A stretch of 64,000 bases of DNA from Armatimonadota bacterium (GTDB lineage: Bacteria > Armatimonadota > Fimbriimonadia > Fimbriimonadales > Fimbriimonadaceae). The stretch lies in the NCBI GenBank assembly GCA_016789105.1, contig JAEURN010000011.1, positions 62,001-126,000 of the forward strand. The letters are read 5' to 3'. Numbering within the stretch: position 1 is the stretch's first letter; the number at the start of each line of letters is the position of its first letter. A program made the position numbers and the translations under genes. The notes beneath the pieces were generated by a model, which ran no database searches, had not been told where the DNA came from, and saw only the letters and a program-made list of their open reading frames with translations. Below, piece after piece: positions 50,734-58,592 of this stretch.

Positions 50734-51547
50734 ACCAATCCTCCTCGGCCAGTTCGTGGGGACGCACCGTGGGGCTGAGCCCCTCGGCGGCATCAGCGAC
50801 GACGTCTTTTCCCCAAGCCGCCAGATTGTTGGCTAAGGTTTTGCGGGGATGGGAGAACCCTTGGCGAACCAAAGCGAACACACCCTCATGGGAGGGCAAG
50901 CGAGGAACGAACCGGAGCACGATGCTTTCAACCTTTGGCGGCGGGAGGAATGCGCCAGGGGGAACCAGGCAAACCCGGGAGACCGTGAAGAGCCTCTGGA
51001 AGACCACGCTCACGGCGCCCCGCCGCCGGTCTCCCGCGGGGGCTATGAGCTTTTCGCCCACCTCGCGTTGCATCATGAGCACCGCCCGGTCGATCCTTGG
51101 TTGGCATTCTGCGGCTTTGGCAAGCAGGGGCCCGGTGATGTTGTAGGGCATGTTGGAAACAATCCCCCTGGGATGCGGCAGCCCCTCCAAGATTCCCATC
51201 CAATCGGCTTGCAACGCATCAAGGAGCCGGACATCCGCCCCGGGCGCGAACGCAGCGGCGGCTTCGACCATACGGGGGTCGAGGTCAATGGCCACAACCT
51301 TGCGGCCCGGGGCCAGGGCGCGGGTCAAGATTCCCGGTCCGGGGCCGACCTCTAAAACGCCAGCAAGGCCGTCTGCCGCATCGATGATTTGGCGGACGGC
51401 CTTGTCTGAGGTCAGCCAATGTTGGCCAAGCTTTTTGTCTGGTTTGAGGTCGAATCGGTTGAGGTGGCTTAGGAGCGGTACCGTTTCGCCATCCCGACCG
51501 TGTGCCGGTCGGTGAAGATGTGAACCTTCACCTTGCGTCGGCCCCAT
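50705..51547 (-). CDS. rsmA: 16S rRNA dimethyladenosine transferase
   Basis: About 280 residues. Landmarks: LGQHWLT near residue 41, SAM-binding VLEVGPGPGILT, AIDLDPRM, the catalytic NMPYNITGPLL (NxPY) and FLPPPKVESIVLRF. It dimethylates two adenines near the 3' end of 16S rRNA (KsgA). No start codon lies between the upstream gene stop (51469) and the core. ATG 51547 is the last available and gives a 79-base overlap with the G5-3D gene; an ATG at 51577 also exists. This order (G5-3D then rsmA) resembles the yabE-ksgA pairing of Bacillus. Confidence 0.93.
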   Translation of the reverse strand: MGPTQGEGSHLHRPAHGRDGETVPLLSHLNRFDLKPDKKLGQHWLTSDKAVRQIIDAADGLAGVLEVGPGPGILTRALAPGRKVVAIDLDPRMVEAAAAFAPGADVRLLDALQADWMGILEGLPHPRGIVSNMPYNITGPLLAKAAECQPRIDRAVLMMQREVGEKLIAPAGDRRRGAVSVVFQRLFTVSRVCLVPPGAFLPPPKVESIVLRFVPRLPSHEGVFALVRQGFSHPRKTLANNLAAWGKDVVADAAEGLSPTVRPHELAEEDWFGLYERLNR

Positions 51548-52134
51548 TGGCTGCACTTGCTCCGGCTTTCGAGGCACACGTCGATTTTATTCCCTTTGAT
51601 GGCTCCGCCGGTGTCTGCGGCGAGGGCAAGGCCATAGCCTTCGACAAAGACGAGGGTTCCGATGGGGATGACTTTGGGGTCAACGGCGACGATCCCGTAC
51701 TTGGCTTTGATGCCGCTGGCCGTGCGGCCGGTGCCGCTGCCATCGGTCGGCAGGTAGGCCGTGGACTCCATAGTGATGACTTTGGAGCGGGTGAACGACC
51801 CCCGATCGGATTCGGTAAAACCGCTCCGGCCCATATGGAACACTTCATCCTTCGGTTCCTCGGTCGTGGTTTCGACATTTTTGTCGACGACTTTCCCGTT
51901 TTCGAAAAAGGTGGTGACGGTTGTTGTCTTCTTGCCTTCAACACCCTTAGCAGCGAGTTTGACCCGGCCCGGGGCCATATCCCGGTTGAAGATGTACTTG
52001 GTTTGAAAGGGGATGACTTCGGTTTTGACGTCGGTCTTTGATGTCCGGCCGGTATCTTGGCCGGCGATTGCGCTCATCGGGGAGGCCATCAGGACGGCCA
52101 GGCCGAGGACGCTTGTTATGATCAGTTTCCGCAT
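51469..52134 (-). CDS. G5-domain plus 3D-domain secreted protein
   Basis: 221 residues with signal peptide (MRKLIITSVLGLAVLMASPMSAIA). A G5-type beta segment is around residues 40-95 (TEVIPFQTKYIFNRD, KKTTTVTTFFENGKVV). A 3D domain covers 120-221: MESTAYLP, VAVDPKVIPIGTLVFVEGYG, AADTGGAIKGNKIDVCLES with its aspartates. The order matches YabE/Rpf-like wall proteins, which probably cleave peptidoglycan glycan strands as MltA-fold lytic enzymes. The 143-bp leader (52135-52277) is rich in inverted repeats. Its 3' end overlaps the rsmA start region. Confidence 0.88.
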   Translation of the reverse strand: MRKLIITSVLGLAVLMASPMSAIAGQDTGRTSKTDVKTEVIPFQTKYIFNRDMAPGRVKLAAKGVEGKKTTTVTTFFENGKVVDKNVETTTEEPKDEVFHMGRSGFTESDRGSFTRSKVITMESTAYLPTDGSGTGRTASGIKAKYGIVAVDPKVIPIGTLVFVEGYGLALAADTGGAIKGNKIDVCLESRSKCSQWGRRKVKVHIFTDRHTVGMAKRYRS

Positions 52135-52277
52135 TTGGTTTTGCCTCTTGCGTGCCGCTCCGTGGCGACGGCTTTGGGTTTATACCCTCCTGGTTGTCGG
52201 GTTGCGGGGGGACTTTCCCCCAGGCACCTGGGCCAAAAGGGTTCGTTTTCAACCCGGTTTGGGCCAAGTTGCCGGAC
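52135..52277 (-). promoter_or_regulatory. Structured 5' leader of the G5-3D gene
   Basis: Reading the minus strand there are at least three hairpins: GGGTT-GAAAACG-AACCC, GGGGG-AAAGT-CCCCC and GCCGTCGCCACGGAGCGGC. A GGAGGG ribosome-like site also occurs. Structured leaders upstream of wall hydrolases are often c-di-AMP or other riboswitches, but I cannot match this to a consensus, so it is recorded as unassigned. Confidence 0.35.
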
Positions 52278-53135
52278 CTAGTGTTTTGGAGTCCGGATTG
52301 CAGAAACGGGGCACGGCGACCCCTCGCTGCAGGTCATCAGCACCGACCCGTCGGGAGTGAAACACACGCCTTCGCCCTGTTTTTCCAGGGGAAACTGGAC
52401 GGGGATGGGGACGGAGTTGACCCAAGAATCGAATCGGCCCTTGGCGGAAAAGATGTAACCGCCGGCATAGGTTTTGAGCACGACGGATTTTCCGTCTTGG
52501 CTCACATCTCCCGCCGTCACGAGGGTGCCGCCCAGCATTCCCGTGTTGACTTTCATGTCGTCTTTGACCAGCTCCAAGGTTTGCACCCGGCCCGCCTTCG
52601 GTTCCCGGCAGACGTAGACGCTGGTCTTTTGATCCCGGGCTTTGGTCACCAGCCAAATCGCGCCCGTCGCGGGATCGACGAGCAGACATTCGCAATCGTT
52701 CTTTCGATCCGGGTAGGTTAAAGTGAATGTTTCGGGCTTGAGCAGGGAGTTCCCCTCGTCGATCCCCGGTTCGGGAATCCGGTGGACAAACACTTGGTTC
52801 CGTTGCCGCGCATTGTCGCCGGTATCAGCCAGATAGATGTAGTCGGTACCGTCGACCCGTTGGAGCTCCATGTCTTCCCAATCCACGGCCTGGACGCCTT
52901 CGAGCCGGAAAACGGCCGTGACGATTCCGGTGTTGTCGAACCGGAAAAACCGGGCGGTATCCCCGCTATCGTTGTGGGTGTAAAAGACGTTTTTGTAACG
53001 CCGGCTTGCGGCGAGACCCGAGCTTTCAGTGACCGTCTCGTCGCGGATAGTGATTTGGCCGATGACTTCCGGCTCACCAGTTGGGACAGTCGGGGTTTGC
53101 GCCAAAAGGCTGAATGCCAACAGGGCCGGGATCAT
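52278..53135 (-). CDS. Exported beta-propeller-like protein (SdiA-regulated/phytase-like class)
   Basis: A 285-residue protein with a short signal sequence (MIPALLAFSLLAQTPT). Motifs are ESSGLAASRRYKNVFYTHNDSGDTARFF near residue 40, VDWEDMELQR, IYLADTGDNARQRN and GEGVCFTPDGSVLMTCSEG. These repeated blade patterns recall esterase-like phytase or SdiA-regulated propellers; a ligand or metal cannot be named. TAGACT (plus 53143-53148) lies seven bases before the ATG, suggesting a leaderless transcript. Follows the membrane protein gene by 21 bp. Confidence 0.68.
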   Translation of the reverse strand: MIPALLAFSLLAQTPTVPTGEPEVIGQITIRDETVTESSGLAASRRYKNVFYTHNDSGDTARFFRFDNTGIVTAVFRLEGVQAVDWEDMELQRVDGTDYIYLADTGDNARQRNQVFVHRIPEPGIDEGNSLLKPETFTLTYPDRKNDCECLLVDPATGAIWLVTKARDQKTSVYVCREPKAGRVQTLELVKDDMKVNTGMLGGTLVTAGDVSQDGKSVVLKTYAGGYIFSAKGRFDSWVNSVPIPVQFPLEKQGEGVCFTPDGSVLMTCSEGSPCPVSAIRTPKH

Positions 53136-53142
53136 GGCTGGG

Positions 53143-53149
53143 AGTCTAC
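53143..53149 (-). promoter_or_regulatory. GTAGACT box upstream of the propeller-like gene
   Basis: The minus strand reads GTAGACT here, with seven bases to the ATG at 53135. Same box as at the DinB, ECF42 and hydrolase genes. Confidence 0.4.
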
Positions 53150-53156
53150 CGCCGGG

Positions 53157-53576
53157 TTAAAAAAACGGGGCGAATACCAAACAGGCCGCAAAACCTGCCA
53201 GTTTGGAGGCGGCCATCTTCCCACTAGAAACAGTGAAGACCATAACGGCAAAGGCCGTGAACGCCACACCAATTGGGAGAAGCCCAAATCCGGAAAACCG
53301 TTCCTGGATCATGGCCCCGCCGACGGAGGCCGCCCCCAAGGCGGCAAGTCCAAGGCTGATCCCAAATTTTTGGCGCAATCCGGCGGCGGCAACCAACAGC
53401 AACGCGAATCCGAACCGCACCGGGTCCAGGGCCAGTTCACCAAAAGATGGGACTGATCCGGCCTTAGCCAACAGAGCCAATCCCAGCACGGCGGCGGCAC
53501 CCATCGGCAACGCCAGTTTGGAGAATCTTTCAGCAGATAGTCGTTCAGCCTTGGTCATCTGTTGCATTGCTTTCAA
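53157..53576 (-). CDS. Small multi-pass membrane protein of unknown function
   Basis: A 139-residue protein with four or five hydrophobic helices (LPMGAAAVLGLALLAKAG, FGFALLLVAAAGL, LGLAALGAASVGGAM, VAFTAFAVMVFTV, AGFAACLVFAPFF) and short loops. No recognised domain. It lies 20 bp after the upstream anchored-protein gene and 21 bp before the propeller gene, all on the minus strand, so it is possibly in one transcript with the type IV pilus/secretion-like genes. Confidence 0.45.
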   Translation of the reverse strand: MKAMQQMTKAERLSAERFSKLALPMGAAAVLGLALLAKAGSVPSFGELALDPVRFGFALLLVAAAGLRQKFGISLGLAALGAASVGGAMIQERFSGFGLLPIGVAFTAFAVMVFTVSSGKMAASKLAGFAACLVFAPFF

Positions 53577-53596
53577 CCTTACTCGGCATTGCGCCT

Positions 53597-54856
53597 TCAG
53601 TTGGAGGTTTTTGGCGGGGAGACGTACCGGATCCCCAGGTCTTGGTTGATCTCCAACCCTTGTTCCTTGGTGTAAAAGCCTTCGCGGTCGACCGATTTAC
53701 AGGTTGCGATGGCCTTGCCGCCTTTGATTTCGACGTTGACCGTTTGGGGGAATCCGGCCATCTGAATTGTTTTCGACCCTGGTTTAAGGCCTTCTGTCAG
53801 CAGGACATTCAAGACGGCGCGGGCTTGAAGGATCCGGACGGTCATCCGACCGAATTGCTCGAATTTGTAGGGGATTGCATCGACAAGGTAGTCGGTTTCG
53901 ATTTTCCTTCCGGCTTTTTGCCGATCTAGGATGATCTTATCGATTTTTTTGCCAAGGACTTCGTGTTCCTCCGAAAAGTCGGATTGCTCCAAGATATCGA
54001 TAAAAACTTGGGCCAGCCGGCCTTGGATCGCCCTTTTGGTTTGCGTTTTGGAGAACTTGGGCATATCCCGCTCCATAGTCGCGACTTCGATGACCGACAT
54101 GTCTTCTTTGCTGACATCAGGGAGTTGGCGCCCAAGCTGCATGAGTTCTTGGGCATAGCGGACAACGACAGGCTTCAACGACATCACCGGAAGTTCGGGC
54201 GAGACAACGGCCAGGAGGCGATCTTTGAGGTCTGGGGTCAATTTAGGGTTTTCCACCAGATCTCCGGCAAGCCTGAGGAGGTCTGCATTGACGCCGTACC
54301 AGAAAACGATCGCGGCTTCGGACGGCTCGCGGACAACCGCCTGTTGGATGCTGGACATCATCTCAATGCTGGCGACGGCATCTTCCAGCCGGCCCTCTTG
54401 GATGGCTAGCAAGGCATAACTCCGGAGGGAACTCGTGACCCGCTTAGAGGCCATGGACTTCCGTTTGTTCAAGAAATCGTTGTAACTCGGGAGTTTTGGT
54501 TCGGCCACATCGGCGGCCTGTTTGGCCAGGAGTTCCTTCTGGGTTGGGTCGGCAAGCACTATGCCGGCGATTTCGGGTGTTTCGGCAATGCTGTCGCGGG
54601 CATGGATCCACGGCGTTTTTGCATATTGGGTGATGAACTCGTCTTTGTAGAATTCGTGGGGTTGCCCTTCCAAGCTGGCCCCGAGCTTGCCGAGTTTATC
54701 GATCCGTTGCTCAAGGGTCGAATCCGGCAAGCCGATGGCATCTTGGTAGTCCAGGTATTGCTTGAGGTATCGGCCCCCGAGCACAAGGCTGAGGACGCCC
54801 AAGACGATGAGCCCGCCGATCAAGACAGGCTTTCGCTTGCGTTCCGGTTGGCTCAC
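53597..54856 (-). CDS. Membrane-anchored protein, second of a paralogous pair
   Basis: A 419-residue protein with an N-terminal anchor (VLIGGLIVLGVLSLVLGG) and a long, mainly helical outside or cytosolic part. It aligns over its whole length with the upstream gene product: SKRVTSSLRSYALLAIQEGRLEDAV matches SKRTAGSLRVFINQSIADGRLEDAV, and FEQFGRMTVRILQARAVLNVLL matches FEQFGRMTARILEARAVMNVIL. The final portion has paired strands and LGIRYVSP. No known domain. The pair follows a GspE/PilB ATPase gene, implying a role with it (inference). Confidence 0.6.
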   Translation of the reverse strand: MSQPERKRKPVLIGGLIVLGVLSLVLGGRYLKQYLDYQDAIGLPDSTLEQRIDKLGKLGASLEGQPHEFYKDEFITQYAKTPWIHARDSIAETPEIAGIVLADPTQKELLAKQAADVAEPKLPSYNDFLNKRKSMASKRVTSSLRSYALLAIQEGRLEDAVASIEMMSSIQQAVVREPSEAAIVFWYGVNADLLRLAGDLVENPKLTPDLKDRLLAVVSPELPVMSLKPVVVRYAQELMQLGRQLPDVSKEDMSVIEVATMERDMPKFSKTQTKRAIQGRLAQVFIDILEQSDFSEEHEVLGKKIDKIILDRQKAGRKIETDYLVDAIPYKFEQFGRMTVRILQARAVLNVLLTEGLKPGSKTIQMAGFPQTVNVEIKGGKAIATCKSVDREGFYTKEQGLEINQDLGIRYVSPPKTSN

Positions 54857-54927
54857 CGGCCCCCCGTGGCGGTGTAAAACCGGGCTGTTAGGTTGCTGGA
54901 ATGTGGGTTGACCATATGTTGACTCGA

Positions 54928-56196
54928 CTAGTTGGCCCCACCTTGTGAAGCCTCATTGGCCGGAACGAAGTAGCGGACGCCGAGTTCCTGGCTGATTTCA
55001 AGGCCGTTCTGGTTTTTGTAATAGCCGTGCCGGTCGATGCCTTTGCACACGACTGTTGTCCGGCCCTTTTCGGTATCCACAACAACCTTTTGGGGGAAAC
55101 CTGCAACCGTGACCTCTTTAGTACCCAGCGAGAACGACCGGTCGAGGATCACATTCATGACGGCCCGGGCTTCGAGGATCCTTGCCGTCATCCGGCCAAA
55201 CTGTTCGAATCTCGCCGGGACGGCCGAGACCAAATAGTAAGAGTCGATCTTTTCGCCCTTTTTCTGGTGGGCTTCGATCATGTCATCGATCTTCACCCCC
55301 AAGGTCTCGGGTGGTTCCGTGAAGTCGATTTTTTCCAAGACGTCGATGAATGTTTGCGCCAGTTGCCCCCGGATGGCGGCCGCCATATCCTTTTGCTTGA
55401 GGTCGGGGAACTGCCGTTGGGTCATGAAGTCGAGGGTGTCCTTTTCTTCTTGTGTGGCGTCGGCGAGGTGCGCCGAAAACACCATCATTTCCTGGCTGTA
55501 CCGGACGAGGATCGATTTAAGCGGCATGACCGGCAGATCGGGGTCGACCAGTTTTTTCAGCCGGGCACGTTGGCTTTCGGTGAGCCCTGGCTTTTCAGAA
55601 AGGTCGGCCATGTTGCGCATCATGTCGGCATTGATTCCGAACCAATAGATGAAACTGGCTTCGCATGGTTCGGGAACCACGGCCTGCTGGAGTCCGGAAA
55701 GCATTTCCATGGCCCTGACGGCATCTTCCAAGCGGCCGTCGGCAATCGATTGGTTGATGAACACGCGCAGGGAGCCAGCAGTGCGCTTGGAAGCAACGGC
55801 ATTGCGCTTCATCAAAAAGTCGTCAGGGCCGGGGATCCCGGTTTTTGCCGGTGCGGCGGCCAATGCGGCCAACTTGCCCCATTCCGCTTGGTCTGCCAAG
55901 ACCGTTTTGGCGATTTCCGGCGTTTCGTCGCCCACGCGCGGTTCCTTCCATTTGGCGGTTTGGTAGTGGCCGATCAACTCGGCATTGTGGAAGTCTTGGG
56001 TTTCGCCAACGGTGGGCGCGCCCAGCTTTGCCAATTTGGCGATGCGTTGGTCAACAGTGGCGGCGGGCGTGCCGAAATGCTGTTGGTACTCCAGGTAACC
56101 CTGGACGCCTTTTGTGCCGAAGACGGCGCCGAGTGTGGCAAGTGCCAAGACCCCGGTGATGAGGATTGGGCTTTTTCGTTTTGGTTGGTCGGTCAT
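54928..56196 (-). CDS. Membrane-anchored protein, first of a paralogous pair
   Basis: A 422-residue protein with an N-terminal anchor (SPILITGVLALATLGAVFG) and helical body (EIAKTVLADQAEWGKLAAL), sharing with the downstream paralog the SxxKRT/V...RLEDAVxxxEM, PLKSxLVRY, and FEQFGRMT...RILxARAVxNV segments plus the final LGVRYFVP. It begins 25 bp after the GspE/PilB ATPase gene end. The pair may be pilus- or secretion-associated structural subunits, but no known family is matched. Confidence 0.6.
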   Translation of the reverse strand: MTDQPKRKSPILITGVLALATLGAVFGTKGVQGYLEYQQHFGTPAATVDQRIAKLAKLGAPTVGETQDFHNAELIGHYQTAKWKEPRVGDETPEIAKTVLADQAEWGKLAALAAAPAKTGIPGPDDFLMKRNAVASKRTAGSLRVFINQSIADGRLEDAVRAMEMLSGLQQAVVPEPCEASFIYWFGINADMMRNMADLSEKPGLTESQRARLKKLVDPDLPVMPLKSILVRYSQEMMVFSAHLADATQEEKDTLDFMTQRQFPDLKQKDMAAAIRGQLAQTFIDVLEKIDFTEPPETLGVKIDDMIEAHQKKGEKIDSYYLVSAVPARFEQFGRMTARILEARAVMNVILDRSFSLGTKEVTVAGFPQKVVVDTEKGRTTVVCKGIDRHGYYKNQNGLEISQELGVRYFVPANEASQGGAN

Positions 56197-56221
56197 GGTG
56201 TCTTGTCCGGGCTACCCGGCA

Positions 56222-57490
56222 TCAATCGAGGGCCTGCGTGAGAACGGCCTTGGCGACTTCTTCGGGAGTGGTCAATCCTTGCAGGACTTTGCGCCGGCCG
56301 TCTTCAATCATGGTGTAAAAGCCTTGTTCCCGGGCGACTTTCAGCAGTTCGGGATAGTCGGCATGGTGGGTGATGGCCTGTTTGAAGTCGCGGGTCCCCG
56401 TGACAAGTTCAAATATCCCCATCCTGCCCTTAAAGCCGCTGCCTCGGCAGTTGTCGCACCCTTTGCCCTTTTTGAGGGTCGCATTCGGCATGTCGTTTGC
56501 CGTAATGCCGATTTGTTCCAATTCGTCCCGTCCATAGGGGAACGGCTCTGTGCATTTGGGGCAATTCTTGCGGACGAGCCGCTGGGCCATGATAGCGACG
56601 GTGACCCCGGAGATGAGGTACCACTCCGCCCCCATGTCAACCATGCGACCGATGGCTTCCAGGGCATTGTTGGTGTGGAGCGTGCTGAGCACCAAGTGTC
56701 CGGTGAGGCCGGCCTGGATGGCGATTTTGAGCGATTCGGGGTCGCGGATTTCGCCGACCATCATGACGTCAGGGTCTTGCCGGAGAAAGGCGCGCATCAC
56801 CCGGGGGAACGGGTTTTTCTCGGTCACCTGGACCTGGGCGATGTTCGCATCAAATTCATATTCGATGGGATCTTCGACCGTCACGACGTTGCGGTGTTTG
56901 CTGTCGAGTTGGTTAAGCGAGGCGTAGAGCGTGGATGTTTTCCCGCTCCCGGTCGGCCCGGTGACGAGAATGAGCCCATAGGGGACTTGGATGGCTTCCC
57001 GCCATTTGGCTTCGGTTTCGGGTTGCATCCCAAGGTCTTCCAAGTCGACCCGCATAGCTTGTGGGTCGAGGAGCCTCATCACGAACTTTTCGCCGTTGAG
57101 GCTGGGGATGCAGCTGGCACGGGCGCTAAGCCGGCGACCGTTGTATTCCATGTCGATACGGCCGTCTTGGGGTTCGCGCTGTTCGTCGATGCGCATTCCG
57201 GCAGAAAGCTTGAGCCGGGCCAGCACGTTGGTCGCCTGTTCGGGCGGAAGTTGGCCATTTTCTTGAAGTTGCCCGTCTTGCCGGAACCGGATGCGGAGTT
57301 GATCCCTTTCGGGCTGGAGGTGGATGTCGCTCGTGCCGGTGTCGAGCGCATTCATCATGATGTTGTCGACAATCCCGACGGCGAGGCTCATTTCGTTGCC
57401 GCCCATTTCGCGGGTTTGGCCCTGTTCGCGGATGATGAGCCGGAACTTTTTGGCCGCGCCCCAGTTGCCGCTTTCCGCCGTGTAGTCCAT
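56222..57490 (-). CDS. GspE/PilB-type secretion ATPase, short form
   Basis: A 422-residue traffic ATPase. Motifs are GPTGSGKTSTLY (Walker A), TVEDPIEYEF (Asp box), RAFLRQDPDVMMVGEIRDPES (Walker B), STLHTNNA (His box) and the four-Cys zinc motif CPKC...CDNC near 330-375. The zinc motif marks it as GspE/PilB-like, not PilT. It is shorter than typical PilB because the N-terminal MshEN-like domain is missing: only about 35 residues precede the MSLAVGIVD start of the N2 domain. It powers pilus or pseudopilus assembly; no other pilus genes are in the window. Confidence 0.9.
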   Translation of the reverse strand: MDYTAESGNWGAAKKFRLIIREQGQTREMGGNEMSLAVGIVDNIMMNALDTGTSDIHLQPERDQLRIRFRQDGQLQENGQLPPEQATNVLARLKLSAGMRIDEQREPQDGRIDMEYNGRRLSARASCIPSLNGEKFVMRLLDPQAMRVDLEDLGMQPETEAKWREAIQVPYGLILVTGPTGSGKTSTLYASLNQLDSKHRNVVTVEDPIEYEFDANIAQVQVTEKNPFPRVMRAFLRQDPDVMMVGEIRDPESLKIAIQAGLTGHLVLSTLHTNNALEAIGRMVDMGAEWYLISGVTVAIMAQRLVRKNCPKCTEPFPYGRDELEQIGITANDMPNATLKKGKGCDNCRGSGFKGRMGIFELVTGTRDFKQAITHHADYPELLKVAREQGFYTMIEDGRRKVLQGLTTPEEVAKAVLTQALD

Positions 57491-57887
57491 AGGTGGGCCT
57501 ATCTTACACGGCAGGCAGGCACAATGTCTTGGTTTTTGAACTCACCGCATGCTTCGTTTCTTGGCGGAGAGTCGTCCAGGTCTCCGACCCAAGCTTGGCG
57601 AGCAGGACAAGAAATCAACAACCCCTCCCTACCCCTCTGCAAACTTGGGGAGGGAACTTATTTTTCGAGGTTCGTCGCCCCGGAATTGATCCGGGGTCTG
57701 CAAACATGAGTCGTCAAATGCACCTTATGCTCGCCTGATGCGGGCTGGGTCTCGGCGTTTGCCGGGATGACGAAGTTGGGAGGCTGGCCGCGGTGCGGTC
57801 GGGAGGGGTTACGACACAGTCCTTTCAACCTTCCAGCGGAAGCTGAAATCCACAACCTTGAGTGTGCCATTGGCGATGCCAGTGCCT
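57491..57887. repeat. Gene-free region with hairpin-rich intergenic repeat
   Basis: 397 bp without a supported gene. It contains CCCCGGA-ATTGA-TCCGGGG (57678-57696) and TCCCTaCCCC paired with GGGGAGGGA (57626-57655). It also holds a stretch whose reverse complement reads CGTCATCCCGGCAAACGCCG, typical of dispersed palindromic intergenic repeats in many bacteria. It lies between two minus-strand units, so it may also be the promoter region of the ATPase operon (TAAGAT ten bases before ATG 57490). Confidence 0.5.
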
Positions 57888-58592
57888 TTACAAAACCCCA
57901 TCCGGAGGGGTGACCGTCATCTCCTCAACGACGCGATCCGGGTGCAGCGCGACAACCCAGGCGATGGCGTCGGCCACGGCGCGGGCGCGGAGCATCTTTT
58001 CCCGGGGAGGGCCCTGGCCGGTATCTCCCCCCCAAATCGGCGTGTCGGTTGCGCCGGGGAGAATATTGGTGACTCGGATCCCATGTCGCCGGTACTCCTC
58101 ACGGATGCAGGCGCCGAATTGGACAAGCCCGGCTTTGGAGGCGGAGTAAACGGCCGATCCTGGGAACACCGTGCGGGCGGCGATGCTGGCAACGTTGACG
58201 ATGAGCCCCCGGCCGGCCGCCAGCATGGAAGGGAGAACGGCTCGGGTCACCGCCATCGGGCCGAGGAGGTTGGTGGCCATCTGCTTTTCAATTCCCGTCC
58301 AATCCGATTCGGCGTAGCCTCCTCCTTCGGCGACCCCCGCGTTGTTAACCAAGACGATCTCACCTTCCCCTTTCAGCAGGTCGGCAAGCCGGGGGTTGAC
58401 GGCCACATCCAGGATGTCGCCGGCGATGGCGTCGGCCCGGAGCGCGCCCAACTCTTCGCATTTCAGGGCCAATTCCCTCAGCAAGTGATCCCGCCGAGCG
58501 GTCAAGATGAGTTCATAGCCGTGCTCGGCCAACAGGATTGCCGTTTCCGCCCCGATTCCACTGCTGGCCCCGGTGATAAGGACTTGTTTCAC
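57888..58592 (-). CDS. Short-chain dehydrogenase/reductase, coupled to the pterin synthase fusion
   Basis: A 234-residue classical SDR: TGASSGIGAE (cofactor loop), VNNAGVAEG, catalytic serine in NVASIAARTVFPGSAVYSASK with Tyr and Lys. Its start overlaps the pterin-synthase-like gene by four bases. That pairing suggests, but does not prove, a sepiapterin- or pteridine-reductase role. Last gene of the operon beginning at the BMP lipoprotein. Confidence 0.85.
   Translation of the reverse strand: MKQVLITGASSGIGAETAILLAEHGYELILTARRDHLLRELALKCEELGALRADAIAGDILDVAVNPRLADLLKGEGEIVLVNNAGVAEGGGYAESDWTGIEKQMATNLLGPMAVTRAVLPSMLAAGRGLIVNVASIAARTVFPGSAVYSASKAGLVQFGACIREEYRRHGIRVTNILPGATDTPIWGGDTGQGPPREKMLRARAVADAIAWVVALHPDRVVEEMTVTPPDGVL

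Noticed and set aside
52135-52277. Cobalamin riboswitch before the G5-3D gene
   Set aside because: CCCGCAAC-like sequence is suggestive, but the B12 box and the rest of the consensus are missing and the gene is not B12-related.
56114-57709. A 531-residue plus-strand frame opposite the GspE/PilB ATPase
   Set aside because: Shadow of a conserved gene with full motif set on the minus strand; no domain or signal of its own.
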